A program made the position numbers and the translations under genes. From positions 1-28,019 of the forward strand of contig JAGAFT010000033.1 in the NCBI GenBank assembly GCA_017627975.1: a stretch of 28,019 bases of DNA, written 5' to 3'. Every line of letters starts with the position of its first letter. The stretch's first letter is position 1. This document shows, piece after piece, positions 8,160 to 18,685 of the stretch. The DNA comes from Oscillospiraceae bacterium (lineage in GTDB: Bacteria; Bacillota_A; Clostridia; Oscillospirales; Oscillospiraceae). The notes beneath the pieces were generated by a model. The model made no database searches and was not told the DNA's origin. It saw only the letters and a list, made by a program, of their open reading frames with translations.

Positions 8160-8291
8160 ATTGGTAGAGAAAGATTCCTCCGCGAGAGGATTTTTACAGG
8201 AAAGAACAGAAGGGAGGGCAGTAACGGGATCGTGACAGAACGCCGGAAACAACAATCCGGGGTGAAATCATAAGGTGACAAGAAAAAACAC

Positions 8292-8320
8292 TTGACACCT
8301 GCTCCGCCCTGTGGTATGAT
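8292..8320 (+). promoter_or_regulatory. Sigma-A type promoter for ylxM-ffh operon
   Basis: TTGACA (8292-8297), a 17-base spacer and TATGAT (8315-8320) match the vegetative consensus almost perfectly. Transcription should start near 8327, about 27 bases before the ylxM start. Confidence 0.85.
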
Positions 8321-8353
8321 CACCAGGCTTTCAATCGGAGAGGGGGCGTCGGC

Positions 8354-8770
8354 ATGCCGCAGACGGGCACGATGGAAGTGCTGTCCGGACGCAGCGGGCG
8401 TACAGGCCCGCAGGAACGTGTTTATCTCAGCACACTGCTGGATGCCTACGGAGAGCTCCTTGCCCCGCGTCAGCGGGAATGCTGTGACCTCTACTTCAAC
8501 GAAGACCTGTCGCTCTCCGAAATCGCCGAAACCTGCGGCATCAGCCGGCAGGGGGCCTGGGACAATATCCGCCGCGGGTCGGAAGCCCTGGAGGAAATGG
8601 AGAAGAAAACCGGGCTTCTTCGCCGACAGACGGAGACAGGCGAGCGCCTTCGGCATCTGGCGGAAACCCTGCGGAAGCTGGAGACAATGTGCGGAGAGGA
8701 AAGCGCACTGCGGGAGCGGATTCATAACGCGGCCGAAGAGGTCCGGGAACTTCTGAAGACGGAGGACTGA
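8354..8770 (+). CDS. ylxM: YlxM/p13-like helix-turn-helix protein (SRP-associated)
   Basis: A 138-residue protein. Residues about 34-80 carry the family core, LAPRQRECCDLYFNEDLSLSEIAETCGISRQGAWDNI in pattern, a sigma-70 region 4-like helix-turn-helix. The rest is a charged helix. YlxM is encoded before ffh in many Gram-positive bacteria and was reported to modulate the signal recognition particle in Streptococcus. The usual protein is about 105-115 residues; this one has roughly 20 extra at the N-terminus. A later ATG (M7) is possible, but the GGAGAGGGGG just upstream supports the ATG chosen. It is the first gene after the promoter, and ffh follows after 6 bases. Confidence 0.88.
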   Translation: MPQTGTMEVLSGRSGRTGPQERVYLSTLLDAYGELLAPRQRECCDLYFNEDLSLSEIAETCGISRQGAWDNIRRGSEALEEMEKKTGLLRRQTETGERLRHLAETLRKLETMCGEESALRERIHNAAEEVRELLKTED

Positions 8771-8776
8771 TGGAAC

Positions 8777-10150
8777 ATGGCGTTTGAGAGCTTATCCGAC
8801 AAGTTAACCGCGGCGTTCAAGAAGCTGCGCGGCAAGGGCCGTCTGACCCAGGCGGACATCAAGGAAGCCATGCGCGAGGTGCGCCTGGCGCTTCTGGAGG
8901 CTGACGTCAGCTACAAGGTTGTCAAGGACTTCACGAAAACAGTGACGGAGCGCGCCAGCGGCGCGGAGGTGCTGGAGGCTCTTTCTCCAGCGCAGATGGT
9001 CATCAAGATCGTCAACGAAGAACTCTGCGGTCTGATGGGCGGCGAGAACGAGAAGCTTAACATCTCCTCGAAGACTCCGTCGGTGGTGATGCTGGTGGGC
9101 CTGCAGGGCGCCGGCAAAACGACAAACGGCGCGAAGCTGGCTGCTTACATCCGCAAGCAGGGGAAACGCCCGCTGCTGGCGGCCTGCGACATTTACCGTC
9201 CCGCCGCAATCAAACAGCTCGAGACGGTCGGTGCGCAGCTGGATATCCCGGTGTTCCAGATGGGACAGACCAATCCGGTGGATATTGCAAAAGCAGCCGT
9301 GGAACACGCAAAGAAGCACGGCAACGACATTGTCTTTCTTGACACAGCCGGCCGTCTGCACATTGATGAGGCGCTGATGGCGGAGCTGCAGCAGATCCGT
9401 GATGCGGTGGAACCGGCGGAAATCCTATTGGTGGTCGACGCCATGACCGGACAGGACGCGGTGAATGCTGCGACGGCTTTTGACGAGGCTCTCGGCGTGA
9501 CCGGCGTCATGCTGACCAAGCTGGACGGCGACGCCCGCGGCGGCGCTGCCCTCTCGATCCGGGCGGCCACCGGGAAACCGATCAAGTTCATCGGCACCGG
9601 TGAGAAGCTCGATATGATCGAGCCGTTCCACCCCGACCGGATGGCTTCGCGGATTCTGGGAATGGGCGATGTGCTGACGCTGATCGAAAAGGCGGAGCAG
9701 AGCTTTGACCAGAAGAAGGCGGCGGAGGCCGCGGAAAAGCTGCTGTCCAACCGCTTTACCCTGACGGATTATCTGGATCAGATGAACCAGCTCAAGGGAA
9801 TGGGTGACCTAGGCGATCTTGCGGGCATGATCCCCGGAATGGATGCCAAAGCGCTTAAGGGCGCGAAGATGGATGACAAGCTGATGGCCCGCCAGGAGGC
9901 GATCATACTTTCCATGACGAAGGCAGAGCGGCAGAACCCTGCGATGCTGAACTCCTCCCGCAAAAGGCGCATCGCCGCGGGTTCCGGAACTTCGGTCGTG
10001 GATGTGAACCGCCTGCTGAAGCAGTATGATGCCATGCAGCAGATGGTCAAGCAGCTCTCCGGCAAGAACATGAAGAAGCTGCAGAAAAAGATGGGCCGTA
10101 TGGGCGGCGGCGGAGGCTTCCCCGGACTGGGTGGAGGCTTCCGATTCTGA
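8777..10150 (+). CDS. ffh: Signal recognition particle protein Ffh (SRP54)
   Basis: A 457-residue GTPase that with SRP RNA binds signal sequences of nascent membrane proteins and targets ribosomes to FtsY. Seen: N-domain helices (1-90), the P-loop GLQGAGKT at 108-115, D189-TAGR, T247-KLDGDARGG, and a Met-rich M domain from about 325 on with the RNA-binding RKRRIAAGSGTSV pattern. The C-terminus is a short Gly-rich tail ending GGGFRF. The ribosome binding site GGAGG lies inside the end of ylxM. Length is normal for the family. Confidence 0.98.
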   Translation: MAFESLSDKLTAAFKKLRGKGRLTQADIKEAMREVRLALLEADVSYKVVKDFTKTVTERASGAEVLEALSPAQMVIKIVNEELCGLMGGENEKLNISSKTPSVVMLVGLQGAGKTTNGAKLAAYIRKQGKRPLLAACDIYRPAAIKQLETVGAQLDIPVFQMGQTNPVDIAKAAVEHAKKHGNDIVFLDTAGRLHIDEALMAELQQIRDAVEPAEILLVVDAMTGQDAVNAATAFDEALGVTGVMLTKLDGDARGGAALSIRAATGKPIKFIGTGEKLDMIEPFHPDRMASRILGMGDVLTLIEKAEQSFDQKKAAEAAEKLLSNRFTLTDYLDQMNQLKGMGDLGDLAGMIPGMDAKALKGAKMDDKLMARQEAIILSMTKAERQNPAMLNSSRKRRIAAGSGTSVVDVNRLLKQYDAMQQMVKQLSGKNMKKLQKKMGRMGGGGGFPGLGGGFRF

Positions 10151-10244
10151 GTGATGCCATCGGCGGGTGAGCGTGACGCAGCGCGCCGTATGCATAAATT
10201 TCCCCGGCACTTATTATGAAAACTAACTTGGAGGTGAAGATAGG

Positions 10245-10481
10245 ATGGTTAAGATCAGACTTCGCAGAATGGGCGCAAAGAAGGCGCCTTACTATCGCAT
10301 TGTTGTGGCGGATTCCCGCTTCCCGCGCGACGGCCGCTTCATCGAGGAAGTCGGCGTGTACAACCCGTCTGCTGACAGTGAAAAGCTGAAGGTTGACATG
10401 GAGCGCGTTCAGTACTGGATCTCCAACGGTGCGCAGCCGACCGATACCGTACGCGGCCTGTTAAAAAAGGTCGAAGCATAA
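10245..10481 (+). CDS. rpsP: 30S ribosomal protein bS16
   Basis: A 78-residue protein with the family start [24 protein letters not shown] and the typical [12 protein letters not shown] motif. It binds 16S rRNA early in 30S assembly. A ribosome binding site GGAGGTGAAG precedes the ATG. The 94 bases after ffh show no clear terminator, so read-through from ffh is likely. Confidence 0.98.
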   Translation: MVKIRLRRMGAKKAPYYRIVVADSRFPRDGRFIEEVGVYNPSADSEKLKVDMERVQYWISNGAQPTDTVRGLLKKVEA

Positions 10482-10495
10482 GTTAAGGAGTTTCC

Positions 10496-10726
10496 ATGAA
10501 AGAGCTATTGACCTACATTGTACAGAGCCTTGTAGATCATCCGGATGAGGTCTCCGTAACCGAACGCAAGGTAGACGGAGAAACGATCCTCGAGGTCCGC
10601 GTGGCCGACGGCGATATGGGCAAGGTCATAGGCCGGCAAGGCAGGATTGTCAAACAGATCCGTGTGCTGATGCGGGCTGTCGCCCAGAGAAAGGGCAAGA
10701 AAGTCTCAGTCGAGATCCTGGACTGA
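10496..10726 (+). CDS. khpA: KH-domain RNA-binding protein KhpA (YlqC)
   Basis: A 76-residue single KH domain with the RNA-contacting GxxG loop at G46-RQG49 (GKVIGRQGRI). KhpA partners with KhpB/Jag in Gram-positive bacteria and influences cell division and small-RNA biology. Position directly after rpsP (14 bases) is the conserved one. AAGGAG precedes the ATG. Length matches the family. Confidence 0.95.
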   Translation: MKELLTYIVQSLVDHPDEVSVTERKVDGETILEVRVADGDMGKVIGRQGRIVKQIRVLMRAVAQRKGKKVSVEILD

Positions 10727-10837
10727 GAGTGGAGTGTGGAGTTTGACCTGAGCGTTCGTCTCGGGATGAACTTCACATTTCCTGTTTCCGGGACTCTTTG
10801 AAATGTAATCGTTTTCGACGCAAAGGAGAAAACCAAG

Positions 10838-11719
10838 TTGAAATACAGGCGGATGATCACAGGCCTTCTGCTTCTTGCAGTGCTGTGCCTGATGCTTTCG
10901 GGATGCGGAGCGTTTCAGGTCCAGATGGCCAAAACCACCACGCGTATGGCAAAACTGGATAACTTTCACGCCGATGTCGAGGCCTACGCGGAAACGCTGA
11001 TGAACATCGGCGGACAGAAAATCCATGTGAACGCGGTCGTGACCGGCGGCTTTGATATGGGGCTGGACCCGCTTTTGATCAGAACGGACCTTCATCTGTC
11101 AACATTGGGTGTGGAGCGTGATCTGCGCCTTTATATCCAGAAGGAATATGACACCTGGACCTTTGCACCATGGGAGGAAGAGCGGCTGATCGACAAGGCA
11201 AGCATCGAAGAACGAAGCGCAAAGCGCAGCCGCGCGGTTCAGGCTCTGAAGCTGCTGATCAAGTGTGGAGACTTCTTCCTGGACCCGGTGGATGACACGG
11301 TGAATGATATTCCGGCACACCGATATGACGGAATCCTGCCGGAGGAATACGTGAATGAGGCGCTGGTTCTGCTGAACATCATGGAGGAAGAAGAGGCGGC
11401 GCAGCAAAACACAGGGGACGATGCCGAAGCCTCATCCGTCGCTTCGACGGAGAATACGGTCGAAGGGGAAGCTTCCGAGGAGAGCGTCCCGGAGGGAATT
11501 CCCACCAGTATCTGGGTCAATGACGACGGAATGATCATTCAGGTGGATGTGGATCTGGCAGGCTTCCTGCAGAAGCTGATGGATGGCGGCCTGGAAGACC
11601 TTCTGACGGATTATGATCTGGACGGTCTGATCCTGGCGTCCGAACTGAAGTATATCGATGTCCGTCTGACCTTCTCCCAGTTTGATGAAGTTCAGGCGCT
11701 TCGCCTGCCGGACAACTGA
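10838..11719 (+). CDS. Lipoprotein, possible LolA/LprG-like fold, unknown function
   Basis: A 293-residue lipoprotein with n-region KYRR, hydrophobic core and lipobox LSGC (Cys at about 23). I chose the TTG at 10838 because AAAGGAG sits 8 bases upstream and because it supplies the positive n-region; an ATG five codons later is the alternative. The body has alternating strands (FHADVEAYAE..., IHVNAVVTGGFDM...) that recall outer-face lipoproteins with a half-barrel fold, and a long acidic, Ser-rich loop at about 185-220 (EEEEAAQQNTGDDAEASS region). The fold is a guess from pattern. It sits between khpA and rimM, where many relatives have ylqD or nothing, so it is an insertion into a conserved operon. 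Confidence 0.8.
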   Translation: MKYRRMITGLLLLAVLCLMLSGCGAFQVQMAKTTTRMAKLDNFHADVEAYAETLMNIGGQKIHVNAVVTGGFDMGLDPLLIRTDLHLSTLGVERDLRLYIQKEYDTWTFAPWEEERLIDKASIEERSAKRSRAVQALKLLIKCGDFFLDPVDDTVNDIPAHRYDGILPEEYVNEALVLLNIMEEEEAAQQNTGDDAEASSVASTENTVEGEASEESVPEGIPTSIWVNDDGMIIQVDVDLAGFLQKLMDGGLEDLLTDYDLDGLILASELKYIDVRLTFSQFDEVQALRLPDN

Positions 11720-11755
11720 GGCGGTGCTTGAAAGCAGAATGAATGAGGCAAGATC

Positions 11756-12247
11756 ATGAAACAGGCGTATATTGAAGCCGGACGCATCACCAACACGCAC
11801 GGCGTCCGCGGAGAAGTGAAGATCGAGGTCTGGCTGGATACGGCGGAAGATCTCAAGCATTACCGCCGCATTTTTATCGACGGACAGGAGAGAAAACTTC
11901 TTTCCGTCCGTCCGCAGAACCGTTTTGCCATCGCAAAGCTGGATCAGGTGGACGATGTCAACGCGGCAATGCCCTTCAAAGGCAGGACCGTCTATATCGC
12001 CCGGGAGGACGCACCGCTCCCGCCGGGCGGCTACTTTCTGCAGGATCTGCTGGATGCATGCGTTGTATTGGAGGATGGAAGCACGGTCGGTGTGCTGACG
12101 GAGATCCTGGAACGTCCGGCCAATAACGTCTATGTGGTCACGGATCCGGAAGGAAGGGAAATCCTGATCCCCGCAGTTCCGGCCTTTGTCCTTCGGGCGG
12201 ATGCGGAGAACGGTGTCGTGACGGTTCGCCTGCTGGAGGGAATGTAA
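11756..12247 (+). CDS. rimM: Ribosome maturation factor RimM
   Basis: A 163-residue two-domain protein. The N-terminal barrel carries the signature GRITNTHGVRGE at 9-20; the PRC-barrel begins about residue 91 (GGYFLQDLLDACVV) and ends with the conserved PAVPAFV segment. RimM binds uS19 and helps mature the 30S head. GAGG precedes the ATG and trmD follows after 3 bases. Length is usual. Confidence 0.97.
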   Translation: MKQAYIEAGRITNTHGVRGEVKIEVWLDTAEDLKHYRRIFIDGQERKLLSVRPQNRFAIAKLDQVDDVNAAMPFKGRTVYIAREDAPLPPGGYFLQDLLDACVVLEDGSTVGVLTEILERPANNVYVVTDPEGREILIPAVPAFVLRADAENGVVTVRLLEGM

Positions 12248-12250
12248 GCC

Positions 12251-13552
12251 ATGGCAGAATTGCGGGTTGACATCCTGACGCTCTTTCCGGACACGGTGAA
12301 CGCAATGCTCCATGAGAGCATTCTGGGGCGCGCGGCGAAAAAGGGGATTCTGGATCTTCGATGCACCCAGATCCGTGACTATACCGAAAACAAACAGTGC
12401 CAGGTGGATGATTACCCCTATGGAGGTGGCTTCGGCTGCGTCATGATGGCCCAGCCGCTGAAATCGTGCCTTGAGGCTGTCCTGTCCGAGGGGGAAACAC
12501 ATCGGAGAGTGATCTATCTGTCTCCGCAGGGAAAGCCCTTTACACAGGAGACAGCGAAGCGCCTTCAGCGGGACTATGATCATCTTGTGCTGGTCTGCGG
12601 TCACTATGAGGGAATCGACGAGCGCTTTATCGAGGCCTGTGTGGATGAAGAGATCTCTCTGGGCGACTTCGTGCTGACCGGGGGAGAGATCGCGGCCCTG
12701 GCGGTGACGGATGCCGTGTGCCGGCTGGTGCCGGGCGTCCTGTCCGATCCCCAGTGTTACATCGGTGAGAGTCACTGGGACGGACTGCTTGAGTATCCGC
12801 AGTACACCCGACCGGAGGTCTGGGAGGGGAGAGCGGTGCCGGAGGTGCTGCTGGGCGGCGACCATGAGAAGGTAGGACGCTGGCGGCGCCTGAAGCAGCT
12901 GGAACGGACAAGAGACAAACGGCCGGATCTGTTTCGCGCCTTTCAGCCCGAAAGCGAAGAGGACAGAGAGCTGCTCAGAGAGCTTGAACGGGCGGAACAT
13001 ACCGTCCGCCTTACCGAGCCGGTAATCTGCCGTCCGGCCACGGAAGAAGACCTGCCGGAGATCCTTCGCATTCGGGAAGAGGCGAGACGAAGTCTCAAAA
13101 AGCTCCGCGTGGATCAGTGGCAGGGGCGTGAGCCGGACGAAGCGCGCTTCCGCGAGGAAATCGGGCAGGGTGAGTGTTTTGTGCTGCTGCACGGAGTGGA
13201 GATCGGCGGCTTCTTCACACTGAGCCGGAGACCGGAGCCCTGCTATGAAGATATCCGCGACGGAAAGTGGACCGAAGTGCCGGCCAGCGCGATCCTGCGC
13301 CATGCCGCGGTCTCGGAAAAATACCGCGGGAGCGGACTTGCCGAAGCGCTGATCCGCGCAGCGGAGAGCGAGACCCGGGCGGCCGGACTTCGCTGCCTGC
13401 GAACGGACACCCATCGCAGAAACAAGCCCATGCAGCGGCTTCTGCGGGATACGGGATTTCGCTATCGCGGCAATGTGGACGTGGAAACAGAAGCGGGGCA
13501 TGACCCCGCACGCCAATGCTTTGAAAAACTGCTGAAGGAGAAAAAGGCATGA
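12251..13552 (+). CDS. trmD: tRNA (guanine-37-N1)-methyltransferase TrmD fused to a GNAT acetyltransferase domain
   Basis: A 433-residue continuous frame. Residues 1 to about 245 are a complete TrmD, which makes m1G37 in tRNAs and prevents frameshifting: SPQGK at 91-95, CGHYEGIDER at 116-125, the EISLGDFVLTGGE knot segment at 134-146, and catalytic D177 in DGLLEYPQYTRP. A short charged linker follows. From about 258 to the end is a GNAT N-acetyltransferase: start VICRPATEEDLPEI, acetyl-CoA motif RGSGLA at 359-364, and DTHRRNKPMQRLLRDTGF near the end. Ordinary TrmD has about 240-250 residues, so the second half is additional. No stop or frameshift separates the parts. The substrate of the acetyltransferase is unknown. 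GGAGGG before the ATG lies in the end of rimM; the TGA overlaps the next ATG (ATGA). Confidence 0.95.
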   Translation: MAELRVDILTLFPDTVNAMLHESILGRAAKKGILDLRCTQIRDYTENKQCQVDDYPYGGGFGCVMMAQPLKSCLEAVLSEGETHRRVIYLSPQGKPFTQETAKRLQRDYDHLVLVCGHYEGIDERFIEACVDEEISLGDFVLTGGEIAALAVTDAVCRLVPGVLSDPQCYIGESHWDGLLEYPQYTRPEVWEGRAVPEVLLGGDHEKVGRWRRLKQLERTRDKRPDLFRAFQPESEEDRELLRELERAEHTVRLTEPVICRPATEEDLPEILRIREEARRSLKKLRVDQWQGREPDEARFREEIGQGECFVLLHGVEIGGFFTLSRRPEPCYEDIRDGKWTEVPASAILRHAAVSEKYRGSGLAEALIRAAESETRAAGLRCLRTDTHRRNKPMQRLLRDTGFRYRGNVDVETEAGHDPARQCFEKLLKEKKA

Positions 13553-13728
13553 AACGGACCCAAATCTTCACCCTCGTGATGGCCATCTTCTGGACGCTTG
13601 TCGGTGTACTGGCCCTGATCCTGGCGGCGCGCAGCACGGGCCTGGACACCAGCATGAAAATCGTGCTGGCATTCCTTGCCTTTGTGGCCATTGCCGGAAA
13701 CTGGCTCCGGTGGTACCGCAGCCGATGA
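13549..13728 (+). CDS. Small two-helix membrane protein, 59 residues, unknown
   Basis: A short frame begins MKRTQIFTLV and ends NWLRWYRSR. It has two hydrophobic segments, about 6-27 and 37-52, separated by a short loop (ARSTGLDTSM), with positive residues at both ends, so both termini probably face the cytoplasm. Its ATG overlaps the trmD TGA by the ATGA arrangement, and its own TGA overlaps the rsmA ATG the same way. Bases AAGGAG lie just before the start inside trmD. The tight double overlap and clean membrane pattern strongly suggest a real translated gene. I do not recognise a family. Confidence 0.8.
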   Translation: MKRTQIFTLVMAIFWTLVGVLALILAARSTGLDTSMKIVLAFLAFVAIAGNWLRWYRSR

Positions 13729-14597
13729 ACAGGCTTACCGATCCTTCCGAGATCCGCCGTCTGCTGGATGCCTACGGTTTTCGGTTTTCCAAATCCCTGG
13801 GACAGAACTTCCTCATCGACGCGTCCGTGCCGGAGCGGATCGCCGACAGCGTCGGCGCCGACCGGGAGTGCGCGGTGCTGGAAGTCGGGCCGGGAATCGG
13901 CTGTCTCACGGCGGAGCTTTCCAAACGTGCCGGACAGGTCCTGTCTGTGGAACTCGATCGCAGGCTGCAGCCCCTGCTGCGGGAGACGCTTGCTTCCGCG
14001 GACAATACGGAGATCCTGTTTGCGGACATCATGAAACTGGACCTGAGGGAACTTGCATCAGAGCGTATGACTAAGTCAACGAAGCTCGTCTGCGCCAATC
14101 TCCCATATAACATCACATCGCCTGTCCTCACGGCCATGATCGAAGCGGACAGCTTCGAGCGGATCTGTGTCATGATCCAGAAAGAGGTGGCCGAGCGCAT
14201 CTGCGCCGGGCCGGGAACGAAGGACTATGGCGCGTTCGGTCTGTTTGTGCAGTGGTTTTATGAACCGGAACTGCTTTTTACCGTGCCGCCGCACTGCTTC
14301 ATGCCGCAGCCGAAGGTTACCTCGGCGGTGATTCGCCTGACAAGACGCCCTGTACCGCCGGCAGAGGTGCGGGATGAGAAGCAGCTCTTTCGCGTGATCC
14401 GCGCGGCCTTCAACCAGAGACGCAAGACCCTGGTCAACGCCCTGAGCGCTGCGGAGCCCCGACTTTCAAAGACGAACTGTGAAAGAATTCTCAAACTTTG
14501 TGATTTGGACACAAATATTCGAGGTGAAAAGCTGAATCTTGTGGATTTTGCAAGAATCAGCAACGAAATAGCCAATTTTGAATCTGTCGATTTGTAA
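13725..14597 (+). CDS. rsmA: 16S rRNA dimethyladenosine transferase RsmA (KsgA)
   Basis: A 290-residue Rossmann methyltransferase that dimethylates A1518 and A1519 of 16S rRNA late in 30S assembly. Seen: SLGQNFL at 24-30, the S-adenosylmethionine loop E53-VGPGIG59, the catalytic N125-LPY128, and a C-terminal helical domain with FNQRRKTL. I place the start at the ATG at 13725, which overlaps the previous stop (ATGA); a GTG fifteen bases earlier is in frame but lacks that coupling. Length is normal. Its usual neighbours (rnmV, tatD) are absent; here it is attached to the trmD operon. Confidence 0.97.
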   Translation: MNRLTDPSEIRRLLDAYGFRFSKSLGQNFLIDASVPERIADSVGADRECAVLEVGPGIGCLTAELSKRAGQVLSVELDRRLQPLLRETLASADNTEILFADIMKLDLRELASERMTKSTKLVCANLPYNITSPVLTAMIEADSFERICVMIQKEVAERICAGPGTKDYGAFGLFVQWFYEPELLFTVPPHCFMPQPKVTSAVIRLTRRPVPPAEVRDEKQLFRVIRAAFNQRRKTLVNALSAAEPRLSKTNCERILKLCDLDTNIRGEKLNLVDFARISNEIANFESVDL

Positions 14598-14607
14598 GTA
14601 AAATGCA

Positions 14608-14637
14608 TTGATTTCAAGGCTCGTTTTGTGTTACATT
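14608..14637 (+). promoter_or_regulatory. Possible promoter for ppdK
   Basis: TTGATT (14608-14613), an 18-base spacer and TACATT (14632-14637) lie in the AT-rich gap after rsmA. Both boxes match the consensus at only four of six positions. ppdK has very different codon use from rsmA, which suits a separate strong promoter, but this site is weakly supported. Confidence 0.3.
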
Positions 14638-14698
14638 ATGCCTTGGCCTTAGATATCTTAATTTTGATTATTTTATGTAAGTGGAAAGGAAAAAGACA

Positions 14699-17545
<2,847 letters not shown>

Positions 17546-17587
17546 GCCCTAGTGACTGAACCGATTACAGCATAAAATAATCGATGA

Positions 17588-17622
17588 AAAAAGCACGTCT
17601 CGTGGACCGGGACGTGCTTTTT
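17588..17622 (+). terminator. Rho-independent terminator after ppdK
   Basis: GCACGTC (17593-17599) pairs with GACGTGC (17611-17617) across an 11-base loop, followed by TTTTT; A residues before the stem can extend the pairing with the T-tract. Confidence 0.88.
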
Positions 17623-17691
17623 GCGCGGTATGGGTGAAAATAGAAAAGAAGGCAAGAGGAGGTGCAAAGAAACAGGCAGTAAGAAAGACTC

Positions 17692-17720
17692 TTGCCATGC
17701 AGCTAAAAGTATTGTAGAAT
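17692..17720 (+). promoter_or_regulatory. Sigma-A type promoter for the thioredoxin-like gene
   Basis: TTGCCA (17692-17697), exactly 17 bases, then TAGAAT (17715-17720). Transcription would begin near 17727, shortly before the ribosome binding site at about 17733. Confidence 0.75.
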
Positions 17721-17751
17721 AATAATAATTTTGGGGAGGGGATAACGGGTA

Positions 17752-18054
17752 ATGAAACAGCTTACCATGTTCTATCTCGATGACTGCGGCTACTGCACAA
17801 AAGCACGCAGAGCGCTGGAAGAGCTGTATGCCGAGAATCCCGGATATCGGGAAGTACCGATCCGGATGATCGAAGAATCCCGGGAACCGGAGCTGGCGGA
17901 TCAGTATGACTACTATGCGGTGCCGAGTTTTTTCGACGGAAAGGAAAAGCTTTTTGAAGCACATCTTTTTATGAGCTATGAAAATATCCGGGACGAAGTC
18001 AGACGAGTTCTTGACTATGCGAGTGCGGAAGCGTCGGACGGTTTGAGCGCATGA
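17752..18054 (+). CDS. Thioredoxin/glutaredoxin-like protein
   Basis: A 100-residue single-domain protein. The N-terminal strand leads to the redox motif C12-GYC15, and the second family landmark, a cis-proline, is P58 in AVPSFF. The size and order fit small glutaredoxin-like folds. Such proteins reduce disulfides or act as thiol exchangers in the cytoplasm; no signal peptide is seen. The last 15 residues are non-conserved. GGGGAGG lies about 12 bases before the ATG. The TGA overlaps the next gene's ATG (ATGA), so the two are coupled. The partner and substrate are unknown. Confidence 0.85.
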   Translation: MKQLTMFYLDDCGYCTKARRALEELYAENPGYREVPIRMIEESREPELADQYDYYAVPSFFDGKEKLFEAHLFMSYENIRDEVRRVLDYASAEASDGLSA

Positions 18055-18608
18055 TGCATCCGATTGCACACTTCCGTACGATCAGCGAGCACCGTCACCT
18101 CGTCTGCCGCTACTGCCTTCGGCTGGGACTGATCCGGCAGGGCCTGACACATGACCTGAGCAAGTATTCTCCTGAGGAGTTCTGGCGCGGGGCGAAATAT
18201 TACCAGGGCTACCGCAGCCCGAATGATGCTGAGCGGGCGGAAACGGGGCTGTCGCTGGCCTGGCTTCATCACAAAGGCCGGAACAAGCACCATTTTGAGT
18301 ACTGGATCGACTGGCAGCTGAACCCGGAAGGCGGGGTCTTCTATGCCGGAAACAGAATGCCGATGCGCTATGTGGCCGAGATGTTCTGTGACCGGATTGC
18401 CGCGAGCAAGGTATATCTGAAAGAAGAGTACAGTGATGCCAGTCCCTATGATTACCTGATGAAAGGACTGCCGGATCTGATGATGCATCCGGATACGCTT
18501 GCGGAGCTGGAGAAGATGCTTCTCGTTTTAAAGAACGAGGGAGAGGACGCGGCCTTCCGGTATGTGCGCCGGAGACTGAAGGAGAGCAGGGAAGAGAACA
18601 TTTTCTGA
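18051..18608 (+). CDS. DUF5662-like protein, His-rich, function unknown
   Basis: A 185-residue soluble helical protein. It has THDLSK at 33-38 and LHHKGRNKHHFEYW at 72-85, with several His and Asp residues that could bind metal in the manner of HD-type hydrolases; this is inference. The pattern matches what I remember as DUF5662, widespread in clostridia and some phages. The first of two consecutive ATGs overlaps the thioredoxin-like gene's stop, so I chose it; the other is one codon later. No membrane segment or signal peptide. No activity can be assigned from the sequence. Confidence 0.8.
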   Translation: MMHPIAHFRTISEHRHLVCRYCLRLGLIRQGLTHDLSKYSPEEFWRGAKYYQGYRSPNDAERAETGLSLAWLHHKGRNKHHFEYWIDWQLNPEGGVFYAGNRMPMRYVAEMFCDRIAASKVYLKEEYSDASPYDYLMKGLPDLMMHPDTLAELEKMLLVLKNEGEDAAFRYVRRRLKESREENIF

Positions 18609-18685
18609 GTCCCAACAGACCGCAGGGACCAGGAAACAGTCAGTATGGTAAAAACGAACAGAAACACGCCGAAAGGAGACATGAG

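Noticed and set aside
8176..8195. Small hairpin TCCTC/GAGGA followed by TTTTT
   Set aside because: The stem is only 5 bp and it stands between divergent promoters with no upstream gene to end; probably chance.
11432..13516. A 694-codon open frame opposite rimM and trmD
   Set aside because: Same reason: it lies antisense to two certain genes and its sequence shows no domain pattern.
13710..13724. GTG start for rsmA five codons upstream of the ATG
   Set aside because: It would add MVPQP in front of the family start and lose the ATGA coupling with the small membrane protein.
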